DNA from: Nesterenkonia pannonica
GTDB lineage: Bacteria; Actinomycetota; Actinomycetes; Actinomycetales; Micrococcaceae
Reading direction: 5' to 3'
NCBI RefSeq assembly: GCF_019575955.1
Contig: NZ_CP080575.1
Coordinates: forward strand, 2,635,454 to 2,699,453
DNA: 64,000 nucleotides
Both the position numbers and the translations under genes were made by a program. Positions 32,030-42,000 of the stretch are shown piece by piece. The notes under the pieces were generated by a model. It was not told where the DNA came from and did not search any database. It saw only the letters and a program-made list of their open reading frames with translations. Position 1 is the first letter of the stretch. Every line of letters starts with the position of its first letter.

Positions 32030-32928
32030 TCAGCGGGGCGCCTGGGCGCGCCGAGCGATCTTCCACTGGCGCCGCTGCCGGAAGAAGGCGTTGGAGCTCG
32101 GGAGGAACATCATCACGATCGCGAGGACGGACAGCGCAACCACCGCGCCCACGAGCGCGAAGGCGGCGGGGTGAAGCCGAAGAAGAGCATGAAGACGCTG
32201 AGTGCGCACCAGACGGTCGCAATGATGCGGCAGGCGTTGTTGACCATCGTTCCGAGGAATCCCCAGAGGATGTACATGCAGAGCACAAAGATGCCCCACA
32301 CCAGTGCCAGCCCGCCGAGCATCGTCATGCTGAGCTCCAGAAGCTCCTGCGGCGCCATGTCGTTGAGCTCCGGGTTGGCCTCAGCCTGACGCTCCATCTC
32401 CTGGAGGAACATGTCGTACTGCTCCGGAGACATCAGCTCCTCAATGCTGGCCGTGCTCGCGACCACCATGCCGTAGATGCCCCAGGCCAAGGCCGCGACG
32501 CTTACGCCGATCATCGCCAGCAGCGCCACCAGCAGAGAGGCGGGCCGTTTGGGCTTGTCCACGGGTGCTGGTGCGTAGCCGTGCTCGCCCTGCGAAGGCG
32601 AGCCGTGGCCGTAGGGCACCGGCTGATACCCGGTGTGGTGCTCGCCGTCGGCGGGAGGCTGGCCGTAGGGGTTCTGACCGTAGGGACTCTGGGCGTACTG
32701 GCCCCCATCATGCGCAGAGGGAGCGGCGGAGGCGCTTCCGCCGGGCTGCCCCCACACCGGCTGGTAAGCGGGTCCGGGCTGACCTGCCTCCTGCGGGGCG
32801 TATGCCCCGTACTGCGGACGTGGTCGCTCCTGCTCCCCCTGCGGCTCGTCAGGGCCTGCGGGGTCGCGCTCTGATGGGCGCTGACCGGACGGATTCTCTG
32901 GGGCGCTGTCACCATTCGGCGTCGTCAT
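32030..32928 (-). CDS. Membrane protein with Pro/Gln/Tyr-rich cytoplasmic N-terminus
   Basis: About 100 residues of low-complexity sequence rich in Pro, Gln, Gly and Tyr (for example QYAQSPYGQNPYGQPP) lead into four hydrophobic helices: SLLVALLAMIGV..AALAWGIYG, LSMTMLGGLALVWGIFVLCMYILWGFLG, ACRIIATVWCALSVFMLFFGF and ALVGAVVALSVLAIVMMFLP. Between helices 1 and 2 is an acidic loop (IEELMSPEQYDMFLQEME). Slip near 32172. GCTTAC at 32501-32506 reads Val-Ser within helix 1. Family unknown; such N-terminal tails are common in actinobacterial envelope proteins. Confidence 0.68.
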
Positions 32929-33011
32929 ACCCTCAGCCTACGCTTCCCCTCAGCGGACGCATCATCCCTGAGGAGGACTCCCCGGCCCCGGCGTTGGATA
33001 CCATCACGGTG

Positions 33012-33477
33012 ATGACCGCGACACCGCCATCCGGCCAGCGGCCGGGCAAAGATGACCAGTCTTCCCGCTCAGACCCTGAAGGGAAGCGCAGCCGACCATC
33101 CCAGAGTCTGGCCGCCGATGCCAGATGGCTGGGCTGGGGCCTGCTGGCCATCGTGCTCACCTGGGGCGGCTTCCAGCTGCAGCTTCCCTGAAGCTGCTGG
33201 CAGTGCCTGCAGGACTGGCCGGGGTCGCCGTCGGCACCTTCATGGTGATCCGCGCCGTGCGCACCAAAGCGGGCGCCATGCTGCTTCTGTCCGGCGTGCT
33301 CACCGCGCTCAGCTGCGGACTCTTCGGCGTCAGCGCGGGGCTCAGGCCCTCTTCTGGGACGCGACATCCGAGTTCGAAGCATGCACCGACCGCGCGGTCA
33401 CTGACCGTGCCCTGAATCAGTGCCAGCAGGAGTACGAGAATGCCATTCTCCGACCCTTTCCGGGGACCGGAGGCTGA
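33012..33477 (+). CDS. Small hypothetical membrane protein
   Basis: A hydrophilic N-terminus (TATPPSGQRPGKDDQSSRSDPEGKR) precedes helices at WLGWGLLAIVLTWGGFQ, LAGVAVGTFMVIRAVRT and GAMLLLSGVLTALSCGLFGV. The C-terminal part, FWDATSEFEACTDRAVTDRALNQCQQEY, has two Cys and a pattern of small actinobacterial membrane proteins in which this ectodomain follows the last helix. Slips near 33190 and 33350. I do not recognise the family. It converges on the PerM-like gene with a 1-bp gap between stops. Confidence 0.6.
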
Positions 33478-33478
33478 C

Positions 33479-34788
33479 TCAGCTCGCTGAGCTGCGCGTG
33501 AAGAGCCGTACGCATGGGGCGACCAGGTAGCTTACTGCGCATCCCGCAGCAGCCCAGGCCCCCAGGAGCCCGGCTGCGACCAGCGCATCGGGGCCCACGT
33601 CGACGAAGCGCCCCACCCCCAGCGACAGGTGCGAGAGCCACAGCGGACCCACGAGCAGCAGACCCGCCATCAGGCCTGTCAGCGTGCCCAGCACCGCAGT
33701 GGACACCAGCAGGGAGACGGGCCGGAAGCGGATGGTGCGGGCGCACCAGTCGTCGAAGTGGTTCTCGCCCTCTCGAGCCAGCCAGATGCCGGCTGCAGAG
33801 CCCAGCAATGACCGGCAGAGCGAGGACCAGCCACGCGTGCTCCAGGCCCTCCTGCGGCACTGCTGCCAGCAGCGGAGATGCTCAGCCGCGGAGGCACCCG
33901 CCGTTCCGGGCTGCACAGTGGTGCTTACCCTACGCTGAAGCTGGCACCGGTGGTGTAGGCGAGCGTCCACATCACCATGTTGGGCACCAGAGCAAGCTGG
34001 AGAACCGTCAGGCCCACGGCGCTTACCACCCCGCCTCGGCCTGCTGGTAGGCGTTGGCGATGTCGATCCACTGCACGAGCACCACGACGGCGAAGAGAGT
34101 CCCGGCGAGCGCGAGAGAGGCCGCCGCGGCGACGGCACCCGCTCGAGTGACAGCCCACAGGTAGGAGCCGGTCCATTTGATCCGGGCGGACCAGCGATCG
34201 ATGCGCTCGTCCATGTCCATCCCGAACATGCGCGTCACGCTCCGGGCCTCCCAGACGCAGCCTCCCGCAGAGGCGAGCACGGCAATTCCTCCTGCGGCCG
34301 CGGCAGCCCACACCGGTGAGGTAGCGCCGAACGGCGTGTCCACCCAGGCGGCCAGCTGCACCGCGGCGAGCACGACGATCAGGACGAACATGAGCAGCCC
34401 CAGCCACAGCTGCGTGGGATAGGCCCCATCGCCAGTGGCGCCCGGAGCGCCAGCAGAGCATCGCCGGAATGAGCGTCAGCCCCAGGGGCACGGCATGGAA
34501 CGCGGCCTCACGGCCCACCTCGCCGCCTCCCAGATCCAGGGGCTGCGAACATGATGAGCCACAGCTGCCCGGCCAGCTGGGCCGCACCGATGACATCCCA
34601 CGCGGCGGGCTCGGCCAAGAACGTGAGCAGCCCCACCGGGATCGCCACCAGGAGAGCTGTGAGCAGAACGACCTGAACCCCTTCGAGCAGTCCGAAGAGC
34701 CACAGCGGCGCCGCTTAAGCAGGCGCAGCCAGCGCCGACGGCGGCCGGCGGAGGCGTCGTCACGTGCGGGTTGAGGGTCCTCGGACAT
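33479..34788 (-). CDS. PerM-like / DUF6350 polytopic membrane protein
   Basis: About 430 residues with many hydrophobic helices, including AGVQVVLLTALLVAIPVGLLTF-like, HAVPLGLTLIPAMLCW, VLIVVLAAVQLAAWVDTPFG and AAAASLALAGTLFAVVVLVQWIDIANAYQ segments. It resembles the actinobacterial DUF6350 proteins (mycobacterial PerM, linked to cell division), which sit beside purN as here. At least six slips. The one at 34713-34720 is GCTTAAGC; restoring GCCGGC yields the continuous stretch WLRLPAAPLWLFGLLEG. GCTTAC lesions also occur at 34021 and 33926. The start could be 34797. Family assignment is moderate. Confidence 0.68.
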
Positions 34789-34867
34789 CGTTCCCATCGT
34801 GCCAGCGCGCGGCCGAGTCCACGCGGTGAAACCCCGGGAGGCCGGACGGTGATTATGATGAGCGGTG

Positions 34868-36046
34868 ATGATGTCCTCCGACGATCGACGCCCGCAGGAC
34901 CACCCGGGCGCGCCTTCGTGGGCGAACCAGGATCTTGCCGCGCTGCGCCGCCACTACACCGACGCAGGCCGCAACAAGGCGATGAAGATCGAGGACCGCT
35001 GGCATCAGCTGCGGCTGGGACTGGCCCGTCGTCGCGGCCAGCAGGTGACAGTCCTCTCGCTCGCCGGGTACGGGTCCCCCGCTGGGTCCGAGTCCTCTCA
35101 CGGGTAGTCATGGCCCCCGACCAGGACTTCGAGAATGGTCGGCGGGTCGCCAAGGTCATCGCCGACGGGGTGCGCGGCTGGCGGAACTTCGTCTCTGCGC
35201 CGGTTCCCTTCGCTCAGCTCAAGGTGACCATCGCGGGCCGGGAGTACGACATCGCAGCGGACCGCGGCGGCATCGTCGACGAGGTGGTCGAGCTGAGGGG
35301 TGAGCCGCTGGAGTCGGGGTGGACCCGCATCACCCTCCAGGCGCCCGGGGAGCAGCCCACCAGCGCCGGGGTTCGGATCATCGGTGAGGACACCGCCGCC
35401 GGCATCATCTGCGACATCGACGACACCGTCGTGGTGACCAAGCTTCCGCGGCCCTTCCTCGCCGCATGGAACTCCTTCGTGCTCGACGAGCATGCCCGCA
35501 CCCCCACACCCGGCATGGCGGTGACGATGGAGAGGCTGAGGTCATCCATGCCCGGCTCCCCGGTGCTGTACCTCTCGACGGGCGCCTGGAACGTCGCGCA
35601 GACCCTGACCCGCTTCCTCAGCGCCAACCTGTACCCGTATGGGCCCCTGCTGCTGACCGACTGGGGACCGACGGAGGAGCGCTGGTTCCGGTCCGACGCC
35701 TGCACAAGGTGGAGCAGCTCGAGCGGCTCGCCGAGGAGTTCCCGCACGTGCGATGGGTGCTCATAGGCGACGACGGGCAGCACGACCCGGCGATCTACGC
35801 CGATTTCGCCCGGGCGCACCCCAGAACGTTCAGGCAGTCATCATTCGGGAGCTCACCTACACCGAGGCGGTGCTGGTTTACGGCCGCGCCGAGGCGCCTG
35901 AGGGCCAGGAGCTGCTGCATGCCGGCGAGCCCGGCGAGGATACGCACGGCTACCAGCACGTGGGCGAGAACCGGATCCCATGGATCTACGGCCCGGACGG
36001 CAAGGCCATCAGCGAGCAGCTCACGGAGCTGGGGCTGCTCCGCTAG
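34868..36046 (+). CDS. App1-type (DUF2183) phosphatase
   Basis: HAD-like phosphatase related to yeast phosphatidate phosphatase App1. The first half carries [20 protein letters not shown] and a beta-rich domain ([25 protein letters not shown]). The catalytic motif is [18 protein letters not shown] (DxDxT), with [21 protein letters not shown] and [22 protein letters not shown] as later motifs. Slips near 35075, 35703 and 35823. Likely dephosphorylates a lipid or other phosphate ester; the substrate is unknown. Start among GTG 34865, ATG 34868 and ATG 34871 is uncertain. It converges with the GT4 gene. Confidence 0.87.
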
Positions 36047-36079
36047 GCAGGGCAGCCGCAGCGAGCGCAGCGCGCCGCA

Positions 36080-37300
36080 TCATCCGGGAAGCAGGTTCGT
36101 GAACAGGCGGCTCTGCGCCCGCAGGTATGTCTTGGCGCGCATCGTGCGAATTCTGCGGTTGACCTCGACGGCGCGGGCGTAGTGCCCCACGAGCTCGTTG
36201 CAGATGGCCTCCCAGGTGCGGCCCTGCACCTCTGTGTGCGCGGCATCCGCGAAGTGCCTGCGCGCCGCGTGGTCGCTGACCAGGTGCTCCACCCTGCGGC
36301 GCATGCCGTGGAGATCCCCGGGGCCGTAGAGCCATCCAGTGCGGCCCTCATCCACCAGGTCGAGCGGGCCGCCCCGGCCCACCGCCACCACCGGCAGCGC
36401 TGCGGCCTGGGCCTCCTGGATGGTCTGGCAGAACGTCTCCGCCTCACCGGGGTGGACGAAGATGTCGAGGCTGGCGACGTGAGCACCGAGGTCCGCTCCG
36501 GACTGGAAGCTAGCAAAGTGCGCTCGTGGGAGCCTCTTCGCCAGTGAGCTCTCCATCGGGCCGGAGCCGATGATGACCAGACGGGTGCCGGGGATGCCGT
36601 CGAGCACCGCAAGGTCCTCGACCTGCTTCTCCGCTGCCAGGCGACCCACGAATCCGATCAGGAGCTCGCCGTTCGGAGCGATGCGCGCTCTGAGCTCGGC
36701 AGAGCGCCGGGCGGGGCTGAACAGGTCGGTGTCCACTCCGCGACGCCACGTGCGGAGCCGTTTGACGCCCCGCTCGCGCAGCTGCTGCTTCGCGAAGGTG
36801 GAGGGCACCAGTGTGTAGGTGCAGGCCTGGTGCATCCTCTCGACGTGCTGCCACAGCAGCTCCTCGGCCCATGGCACTCTGTAGCGCGCGGCGTAGGCAG
36901 GCACCTCTGTCTGATAGATCGACACCGCCGGCAGGCCCAGCGCCTCAGCGGCCTGTATGGCCCGCCATCCCAGCACGAACGGTGAGGCGATGTGCACGAC
37001 GTCCGGGCGGAGCTCCTCCAGAAGGTTGCGGATGCGCAGCACCGAACCGGCCGCGACCCGCACTTTGGGGTAGTCCGGAAGGGGCAGCGAGGGCACTCGG
37101 ATCACCGGATACCCGTGGCAGCGCTCTGCGGAGCTGCTGATCTGATCGGTGAGCGGGTGGGCGTCGAAGGCCGAGTCCGCCGGGGCGATCACGGTGACGT
37201 CGTCGCCGCGGCGACGCAGGTGAGCAAGCACCTGCAGAACGGAGTTGGTGACCCCGTTCATGTGAGGGAGGAAGCTTTCGGCAACAACCGCAACTTTCAT
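36080..37300 (-). CDS. Glycosyltransferase family 4, MgtA-like mannosyltransferase
   Basis: Intact 406-residue GT-B enzyme. [40 protein letters not shown] is typical of actinobacterial GDP-mannose-dependent transferases such as MgtA. The donor-binding region is [35 protein letters not shown] and the E-x7-E element [17 protein letters not shown]. These enzymes build phosphatidylinositol mannosides or glycolipid anchors on the cytoplasmic face. Neighbouring App1-type phosphatase and inositol monophosphatase genes fit a lipid/inositol theme, but function is by family only. One of the few long genes here without a frame slip. Confidence 0.88.
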   Translation of the reverse strand: MKVAVVAESFLPHMNGVTNSVLQVLAHLRRRGDDVTVIAPADSAFDAHPLTDQISSSAERCHGYPVIRVPSLPLPDYPKVRVAAGSVLRIRNLLEELRPDVVHIASPFVLGWRAIQAAEALGLPAVSIYQTEVPAYAARYRVPWAEELLWQHVERMHQACTYTLVPSTFAKQQLRERGVKRLRTWRRGVDTDLFSPARRSAELRARIAPNGELLIGFVGRLAAEKQVEDLAVLDGIPGTRLVIIGSGPMESSLAKRLPRAHFASFQSGADLGAHVASLDIFVHPGEAETFCQTIQEAQAAALPVVAVGRGGPLDLVDEGRTGWLYGPGDLHGMRRRVEHLVSDHAARRHFADAAHTEVQGRTWEAICNELVGHYARAVEVNRRIRTMRAKTYLRAQSRLFTNLLPG

Positions 37301-37417
37301 CGCTCCCAGGCTACGACGCCGTGGGTGACCCCAGGAGGCTCCCAGGTTGAATGATGATGAACTCTCCATGAACAGAAACGCGGGGTCAGGCAATGCGAGG
37401 GCGGTAGCCTGTGGCGG

Positions 37418-38275
37418 GTGAACTCCATACCCTCCTCCGCGTCCCTGAGGACCATTGCCGTCTCCGCCGCGCACGCGGTGGGACAGCCGCTCCGGGAGGC
37501 CTTCCGGGCCTCCATGGAGGTCCAGATGAAGACGTCCAACAGTGATCTCGTCACCATCCACGATCAGCAGACGGAGGAGGCCCTGATCCGGCTGCTCTCC
37601 GAGGCGGTGCCGGACTCGCGGTTCACCGGTGAGGAAGGCGGTTCGCACGGCGAGGGCTTACTGGAGTGGATCATCGACCCCATCGACGGCACGTCCAACT
37701 TCGCCCACGGCTTCGACCACTTCAGCGTCAGCATCGGGGCCGCGATCGACGACGTCGTGGTCGCCGGGGTGGTCCATGACCCCATCAATGAGCTCACCTT
37801 CTCCGCCGACGATGACGCCGCATACCTGTCCACCCGGGACGCGTCCGAAACGGTGCTGGCATCAGCTCCGAAGACCGGCACCGCCGAACCTCACCTGAAC
37901 CTGCTCACCAACTTCCCGGCCCACGGATCGTTGCCGAGTACGGGACCGAGGCGCTGGAGGTGTTCGGGCATCTGGTGGGCACCTACGCCACGGTGCGCCG
38001 CATCGTCTCCGGGGCCCTGGAGCTCTGCTACGCCGCGGCGGGCTGGGCCGATGTGGTCATCAACTGCCGCACCAGCCCGTGGGACATCGCACCCGCCCAA
38101 CTCATCCTCACCCGTGCCGGGGCACGTTCCTGCCCTACGGCACCCGCGGCGAGCGAACCTTCGACGGCACCTCGTCCCCCCACGCCCACCTGGCTCCGGG
38201 ATACGTCGGGCTGGGCCCCGGCGTGGACTCCCCAGCGCCCTCGCCCCGGTCGAACGGTTCGTGCTGAACCAATAG
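37418..38275 (+). CDS. Inositol monophosphatase family protein
   Basis: Mg2+-dependent phosphatase fold: metal-binding ESGG-equivalent RFTGEEGGSHGEG, catalytic WIIDPIDGTSNFAHGFDHFSVSIGA and C-terminal GWADVVINCRTSPWDIAPAQLIL (WD motif). Slips near 37920, 38120 and 38240. GTG start at 37418 with the Ser/Ala-rich N-terminus SIPSSASLRTIAVSAAH. Family members hydrolyse inositol-1-phosphate, histidinol phosphate or related esters; next to the mannosyltransferase gene a role in inositol lipid supply is plausible. Divergent from the GT4 gene with 117 bp between. Confidence 0.88.
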   Translation: MNSIPSSASLRTIAVSAAHAVGQPLREAFRASMEVQMKTSNSDLVTIHDQQTEEALIRLLSEAVPDSRFTGEEGGSHGEGLLEWIIDPIDGTSNFAHGFDHFSVSIGAAIDDVVVAGVVHDPINELTFSADDDAAYLSTRDASETVLASAPKTGTAEPHLNLLTNFPAHGSLPSTGPRRWRCSGIWWAPTPRCAASSPGPWSSATPRRAGPMWSSTAAPARGTSHPPNSSSPVPGHVPALRHPRRANLRRHLVPPRPPGSGIRRAGPRRGLPSALAPVERFVLNQ

Positions 38276-38390
38276 CTGCGCGTTTCAGCTGAGGCAGACG
38301 CTCAGCAGCGGACACTGTTCGCGGGAGTTCAGGCCTGGCCCCACTCCTGAGGGAAGGTCTGCTGCGCCACATGCCCCACGTGCAGAGGAC

Positions 38391-38546
38391 CTAGACCGCG
38401 CCCGCCAGGAAGGCAAGCAGCAGCCAGCGCAGGCTGTAGGAGTGGAACATAGTGACCACCAGAAGCATGAGGCAGGCGGTCGTCAGGACGAGACCGACGA
38501 GCCAGAAGATGAAGCGGCTGTCCTGATCCTTGATCAACCGAAGCAC
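38391..38546 (-). CDS. Putative small two-helix membrane protein
   Basis: About 51 residues: short basic/acidic start LRLIKDQDSRF, helix FWLVGLVLTTACLMLLVVTMF and helix LRWLLLAFLAGAV at the very end. The start codon is uncertain (GTG 38546, or an upstream in-frame start about 80 bp further). Hydrophobicity and codon use look real, but no homology can be claimed. Confidence 0.42.
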   Translation of the reverse strand: MLRLIKDQDSRFIFWLVGLVLTTACLMLLVVTMFHSYSLRWLLLAFLAGAV

Positions 38547-38732
38547 CTCACAGTACGAATCTATCCGTACGTGACGCAGAGGCTGAGCCCATCCCCGTCT
38601 CGGCGCCGATTGTCCACCACAGGGGTACATGTGAGCAGGCTTGAGGTGCGTCGACGGCTTAGGGGTGCTGAAGCTTCGTCATGCAGCGAGTCGAGCCGCC
38701 GCCCGGCCGTGAAGTGTGCGCACCATAGTGCC

Positions 38733-39840
38733 GTGAGCGATACACCTGAGACGGTACGGCCGGAGGGCGAACCCACCCCGAAGCAGGTCCGCCGGTGGCG
38801 CAGATACCTGGCCGATGAGGAGGCCGAGGCGAAGCTCTACTGGAAGCTCGCGCAGAAGCGCACCGGTGAGGAGAAGCAGATCCTGCTTGGGCTCTCCGAA
38901 GCCGAGAAGCGCCACCAGGAGCACTGGAGGCAGCTGCTCGGCCCACACTCGTACAACCTCCCGCGCCCCAGCGCACACCGCGTTCTGCTGGGGTGGATGG
39001 CGCGCGTCTTCGGCTCCGTGTTCGTGCTCGCCCTGGCTCAGCGCGCCGAAGGCGACTCTCCCTACGCCCGCGACGATGACGCCACCCCGCGCATGGCTGC
39101 GGACGAAGAGGTGCACGAGGAGGTCATCCGCGCCCTCGCCGCCCGCGGCAGAGAGAAGCTCTCGGGAGGCTTCAGAGCCGCCGTATTCGGAGCCAATGAC
39201 GGGCTGGTCTCAAACTTCGCACTCATCATGGGCATGGGCGGCACCGGAGTCGGCCCCACCGTGGTGCTGCTGACCGGCATTGCTGGGCTGCTGTCCGGGG
39301 CGCTCTCCATGGCCGCCGGGGAGTTCATCTCAGTGCGCAGTCAGCGGGAGCTTCTGGATGCCACACGGCCCACCCAGGCGACCCTTCGTGCCGCGCCTGA
39401 CCTCGATCTTGATCACAACGAGCTGATCCTGGTCTACAGGGCACGGGGCCTGAGCGAAGCCGACGCTGAGCACCGGGCCCTGGAACGGCTCAACGTCTTC
39501 GACTGCAACTGCCGCCCCGAACTGTCGCACGACCCGGACGAGCTTCATGACGAGCACCGCGCCGTAGGTTCTGCGTGGACCGCCGCCGGGTCAAGCTTCT
39601 GCTTCTTCGGGCTCGGAGCGATCATCCCGGTGCTGCCCTATCTCTTCGGCGCCGAGGGCTTGCTCGCCGTGGGGCTCTCCACCGGCCTGGTGGGCCTGGC
39701 GCTGCTGTGCACCGGCGGCGTCGTGGGGCTGCTCTCCGGCACGAACCCTCACCCGCGGGCTGCGCCAGCTGGCGATCGGCCTGGGTGCCGCCGCGGTGAC
39801 CTACGCGTTGGGCTCCGCCCTCGGCGTCACCGTCGGCTGA
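38733..39840 (+). CDS. VIT1/CCC1-family transporter with ferritin-like N-terminus
   Basis: Two-part protein. The first about 140 residues are helical and Glu/His-rich (RRWRRYLADEEAEAKLYWKLAQ, LGLSEAEKRHQEHWRQLL, EEVHEEVIRAL), resembling the rubrerythrin-like domain fused to bacterial VIT proteins. The membrane part follows: GGFRAAVFGANDGLVSNFALIMGM, GLLSGALSMAAGEFISVRSQREL and terminal helices. The family moves Fe2+ or Mn2+ out of the cytoplasm, with the N-terminal domain binding metal. One slip near 39739 truncates the last helix pair; corrected, it ends GSALGVTVG. GTG start at 38733. Confidence 0.9.
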
Positions 39841-39886
39841 CCACAGCTCCCTCCTCTTGCAGATCCCAGGGGTTGACTGTGAAGCC

Positions 39887-40553
39887 CTATCCCAGGCGCG
39901 GCTCGACGAAGCCCAGCTCTGCGGCACGCACCAGCAGCTGCGTCCGATCATGTGTGCCGAAGCGCTCGTTCAGGCGCTTGCTGTACGTCTTCACCGTCTC
40001 CCGGCTGAAGTGCAGCTCCCGAGCGATCTCTGTGTTCGTCCACCCCCGCGCGATGCCCTCAGCACCTTCAGCTCTCCAGGCGGAACGTGGGGCATACCAG
40101 CCTGATGGGCAACCGCCTCGGCGATATCTGTAGGAGCCGTGTCATGAGTCTTCTGGGCCGCACGGGCGCTGGGCGCGGTGAACGGGTGCTCCCCGCGGCC
40201 ACTGAACGGATCGCGTCCAGCACTGTGCTGGCGTGTGCATCCTTCGTCACATACCCACGGGCACCAGCACGCAGGGCGCGCACCACATGATGATCGGTGG
40301 TGAACGTCGTCACCACGAGCACCCTGATGTCCGGGCTCTCCTCCAGGATCTCCCGTGTGGCAGCCACACCGTTCTGCCCGGGAAGGTCTACGTCCATCAC
40401 GACCACGTCCGGGGCCGACTCGCGCACCATCTCAACAGCGTCCACACCGTCGGCGGCCTCCCCTGCGAGCACCAGGTCATCAGTGGAGTCCAGGTAGAGA
40501 CGCAGGGCCTCCTGCATCATGGGCTGATCCTCGACAAGAAATACTCGAATCAT
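39887..40553 (-). CDS. NarL/LuxR-type response regulator
   Basis: Receiver domain with phospho-acceptor Asp in APDVVVMDVDLPGQNG, switch Thr in VLVVTTFTTDHH and Lys in RGYVTKDAHAS; then a LuxR-type helix-turn-helix ELKVLRGIARGWTNTEIARELHFSRETVKTYSKRLNERFG. Slips near 40195 and 40085. It ends LGFVEPRLG. The cognate sensor kinase is encoded on the opposite strand, starting about 250 bp away, an unusual divergent arrangement with a small secreted-peptide gene in between. Target genes unknown. Confidence 0.9.
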
Positions 40554-40667
40554 CGGAACCTCCTCTGCAGAAGCCTAGATCGAAGACCAGCAACATCACG
40601 AGAGGCGGCGAGAACTGTCCACCACAGGGGACTCTTCGAAGCCGGACACAAGAAATAGTCTGCTCAG

Positions 40668-40805
40668 ATGAACCGGATCCTGCACGCCGCGGTCGTCATC
40701 GCGGCCTGCGTGCTGCTGCACACGGCGGGGGCCGATGTTCAGCGTGACTCCTGGCTCGGGGAGCAGTGGTGCGAGCTCTTCCCGAACCATTCGGCCTGTG
40801 ATTGA
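40668..40805 (+). CDS. Small secreted peptide gene ahead of sensor kinase
   Basis: Forty-five codons: MNRILHAAVVIAACVLLHTAGA looks like a signal peptide, leaving a mature peptide of about 23 residues (DVQRDSWLGEQWCELFPNHSACD) with two Cys spaced by eight. The TGA overlaps the TTG start of the kinase gene (TTGA at 40802-40805), indicating translational coupling. It could be a signal sensed by the kinase, or an envelope factor. No homologue is known to me; a lost base upstream could still change the frame. Confidence 0.5.
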   Translation: MNRILHAAVVIAACVLLHTAGADVQRDSWLGEQWCELFPNHSACD

Positions 40806-42000
40806 CTGAGATCCAAATGGGGTTCGAAGCAGCTGCGGAGTGGCGTGCTGAGAAGCCTGACCGGAAGGTCCTGAGTGCGCTGACCGGCATATCAGCTGCC
40901 TGGATTCTCCTAGACCTGAGCCTCTTCGGAGTTTTCAGCACTGGCCCTGTCTCGGTCGGCGCCCTCGTGTCGCTGCTGCTGTGGACGCTCTGCCTCTGCC
41001 TCCTATGGGTAGGCGTCATCCCAGGGGCGACAGCTGCCCAGGCGGCATTGGCGGCTATCCTCGTCGTGGGCTACATCCCCTCTACCAGGCCGTTTTCCTC
41101 GTGCTGATGAGCGCGGTCGTGGCGATGTACGCACCTGTCCGGCCTCGACGGCTCTACGTCGTCACCTCGGTGCTCTGGACGGGCGCTGTGGGAGCACAGT
41201 TCGGCGACTGGGAGACCGCAGCTTACGCCGCTGCATTCCTCAGCCTGCTGGTGCTGATCGCCTACGCGATCGGCCGAGGCATCAGACGAGTCGCAGACCG
41301 TGCGCGGGAGGAGCGCACGCAGAGACTCCACGCGGAGCAGGCCAGGGCGCACGCACTGCAGCAGGAGCGGCGCCGCTTTGCCCAGGAGCTCCACGACAAT
41401 ATCGGCCGTGATCTGACCATTCTGGCCATGCGGGCTGATGCCATGAGCCTCCACCCCCACGCGGCCGCACCGGAGGCGGTGCAGGTGCTGGGAGACACTG
41501 CACGCTCAGCGCTGGACGACCTGCGCGAGATGGTCATCCTCCTGAAGGGACAGGGCGTCCTTCCCTGCCGTCGACGGCAGAACATTCCCTGAGGACCTTG
41601 AGACGCTCCGCAGCGGACTACGGCCCGAACGAGGCGTCTTCGAGGCGGACGTGCGCGGAGACTGGTCACGAGTGGCCCAATGGGTGCGCACACAGCTGTT
41701 CGCCATTGTGGGCGAGGGACTCCTCAACGCACAGAAGCACGGCGCAGCGCCCGACGGCGGGATCGCGGGCATCAGGCTGGATGCTGAAGCCGCTGCCGAC
41801 GCGTGGTCAGTGACGATCGAGAACGACGCGGCGCCGGTGCCCGACGGGCCGGAGAGCTTCCCTACGGCTCCTCGAGCGTCGGCCTGGAGGGCATGCACGT
41901 CCGCGCACAGTCGATCGGCGCCCGTCTGGAGGCCGGACCCTCAGAATCCGACCGTTGGGTGCTGAGAATCAGTTCCTCCGCCAGTGCAGCACCAGCTTGA
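40802..42000 (+). CDS. Sensor histidine kinase (HisKA_3 type)
   Basis: Four to five N-terminal helices (VLSALTGISAAWILLDLSLFGVF, VGALVSLLLWTLCLCLLWVGVIP, YAAAFLSLLVLIAYAIG), then a coiled signalling helix rich in Arg/Glu/Gln and the phospho-acceptor QELHDNIGRDLTILAMR. The ATPase lid is degenerate to my eye: QLFAIVGEGLLNAQKHG provides the N box and GSSSVGLEGMHVRAQSIGARL the G box. Slips near 41090, 41560 and 41862. It starts at TTG 40802 overlapping the small peptide gene and ends overlapping the convergent P-type ATPase. Partner of the NarL-type regulator on the other strand. Confidence 0.88.

Noticed and set aside
40668..40805. Fusion of the small secreted peptide to the kinase
   Set aside because: The two frames differ and the TGA/TTG overlap is typical of coupled separate genes.
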